Positions 4,888-5,816 of a DNA stretch of 5,816 nt are shown here, piece by piece. The notes beneath the pieces were generated by a model. That model was not told where the DNA came from. It searched no databases and worked only from the letters and a program-made list of their open reading frames with translations. The position numbers and the translations under genes were made by a program. Source of the DNA: an uncultured Capnocytophaga sp. (lineage in GTDB: Bacteria > Bacteroidota > Bacteroidia > Flavobacteriales > Flavobacteriaceae); assembly GCA_915070235.1 (NCBI GenBank), contig CAJZFM010000147.1, forward strand, positions 1 to 5,816, in the 5' to 3' direction. How positions within the stretch are numbered: position 1 is the first letter of the stretch; each line of letters starts with the position of its first letter.

Positions 4888-5816
4888 TTAGTTTGGCATT
4901 CTAAGCCACTTGATAAGTTCTTTATAGGATGGTTTCTTTCCATAGGAGAGGATACCTATGCGATAGATACGGGCAGAGACCCATATAGCTAAGAAGAAAA
5001 AGCCATAGAGCAGCGCCAAGGAGAGAATAATCTCTCCCCATGACACCCCAAAAGGAATACGCATGAGCATCACCACAGGGGAGGTTAGTGGAATATAGGA
5101 AAAGATTACCGATACGACACCGTGAGGGTCTTCAATTACAGTAAAGAAGCCTATGTAAATAGCCAAAATCAGCGGAAGTAGTACAGGAAAGAGAAACTGT
5201 TGGGTATCGGTTTCACTATCCACAGCGGCTCCTATGGTTGCAAAAAAAGCACTATAGGTGAGGTACCCCCCTATGAAAAATAGGAAAAAGGATATCAATA
5301 GTTTAGCCAAAGGTAGGCTATTAATTTCATTTATAATATTGATCAAAAGATGTGGGTCAGCTGTAGGGGCGACCTGAGTTGCTGTAGGCGAAGAGAGAAA
5401 GGACAAGAGAGTTCCTGCAATCACCACCCAGATAACAAACTGGGTTAGTCCCACCAGTGAGGTGCCTATAATCTTGCCTAAGAGTAGGATACTTGGCCTT
5501 ACTGAGGAGACAATCACCTCCATAATACGATTGACTTTTTCTTCTATGACGCTGCGCATGACCATATTGCCATAGATTATGATAAACATCATCAGTAGGT
5601 AACCCGCAGTACCCCCAAAAGCGAGCTTGAGCCAACCCAAGGTTTGGGAACTTTCGTCTCCAGAGAAATTGGCCAGCGCGATAGAGACCCGCTGCTGTGC
5701 CTCATCTATCTGGGAAGGGGTGATAGAGACTGCCTCTAAGTTATGACGGAAGAGCCCCTTCTCGAGCTTTCCTTGTAGGCTCTCTACAAAGGTAACACTG
5801 GGGGTTTCTTCACTAA
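4888..5816 (-). CDS. ABC-2 type transporter permease (NatB-like), C-terminal part, 5' end outside window
   Basis: The frame is open from the right edge to TAA at 4888-4890, giving 308 visible codons. A TTG at 5638-5640 is internal and not the start, because family-like sequence continues upstream of it. Residues encoded by 5641-5816 are polar and look like the end of the large extracytoplasmic domain of NatB/ABC2_membrane_3 permeases. About six hydrophobic segments follow. The first precedes MRSVIEEKVNRIMEVIVSS, a strongly conserved cytoplasmic stretch in this family thought to contact the ATPase. The end, ARIYRIGILSYGKKPSYKEL, is the usual Bacteroidota C-terminus. The protein would be the membrane half of an exporter; the ATP-binding partner and the N-terminal helix are expected upstream, outside the window. 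The substrate cannot be told from the sequence. The stop codon lies one base before the dipeptidase start, so the two are probably one transcription unit. Confidence 0.9.
   Translation of the reverse strand, partial: SEETPSVTFVESLQGKLEKGLFRHNLEAVSITPSQIDEAQQRVSIALANFSGDESSQTLGWLKLAFGGTAGYLLMMFIIIYGNMVMRSVIEEKVNRIMEVIVSSVRPSILLLGKIIGTSLVGLTQFVIWVVIAGTLLSFLSSPTATQVAPTADPHLLINIINEINSLPLAKLLISFFLFFIGGYLTYSAFFATIGAAVDSETDTQQFLFPVLLPLILAIYIGFFTVIEDPHGVVSVIFSYIPLTSPVVMLMRIPFGVSWGEIILSLALLYGFFFLAIWVSARIYRIGILSYGKKPSYKELIKWLRMPN

Noticed and set aside
4887..4943. A 19-residue N-terminal extension of the dipeptidase beginning at the ATG at 4943.
   Set aside because: It is polar, overlaps the end of the permease gene, and would place the signal peptide internally. 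The ATG at 4886 gives a normal signal peptide and tight spacing.

Overview
The window looks like chromosomal DNA of a Bacteroidota bacterium, most likely family Flavobacteriaceae. Capnocytophaga is a reasonable guess, but only from the feel of codon use and intergenic style. The grounds are A-rich translation starts without Shine-Dalgarno sites, TAnnTTTG-type promoter boxes, two tandem OmpH/Skp chaperone genes of the flavobacterial kind, and a PiT phosphate transporter with a long helical C-terminal domain. Nothing in the window marks a mobile element, phage, CRISPR array, tRNA or rRNA. It reads as stable core genome.

Layout, left to right. On the + strand lie the 3' end of menC (o-succinylbenzoate synthase, menaquinone synthesis; 2-268) and, 35 bp later, a complete PiT-type phosphate transporter (304-2565). 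It has its own promoter box at 280-287, so its leader is only about ten bases. A 211-bp convergent gap (2566-2776) holds a 14-bp perfect hairpin that probably terminates transcription from both sides. Heptad repeats flank that hairpin.

The rest is on the - strand. In transcription order (right to left) come an ABC-2 type exporter permease cut by the window edge (4888-5816), an exported VanX/DdpX-like D-Ala-D-Ala dipeptidase starting one base after the permease stop (4218-4886), a first OmpH/Skp-like protein with a basic C-terminal tail (3415-4104, own promoter box at 4131-4138), and a second, shorter OmpH/Skp chaperone (2777-3310). These four genes share an envelope theme: export across the inner membrane, periplasmic peptidoglycan dipeptide hydrolysis and outer-membrane protein chaperoning. 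Only the permease-dipeptidase pair is clearly coupled by spacing.

The most unusual signal is not a gene. Tracts of degenerate 7-bp repeats occupy the gaps on both sides of the short skp gene. Three of the four tracts begin at, or run through, a stop codon. Within each gap the tracts face each other as imperfect inverted repeats. One tract continues in register into the end of the longer OmpH gene and appears to have supplied its charged C-terminal tail.
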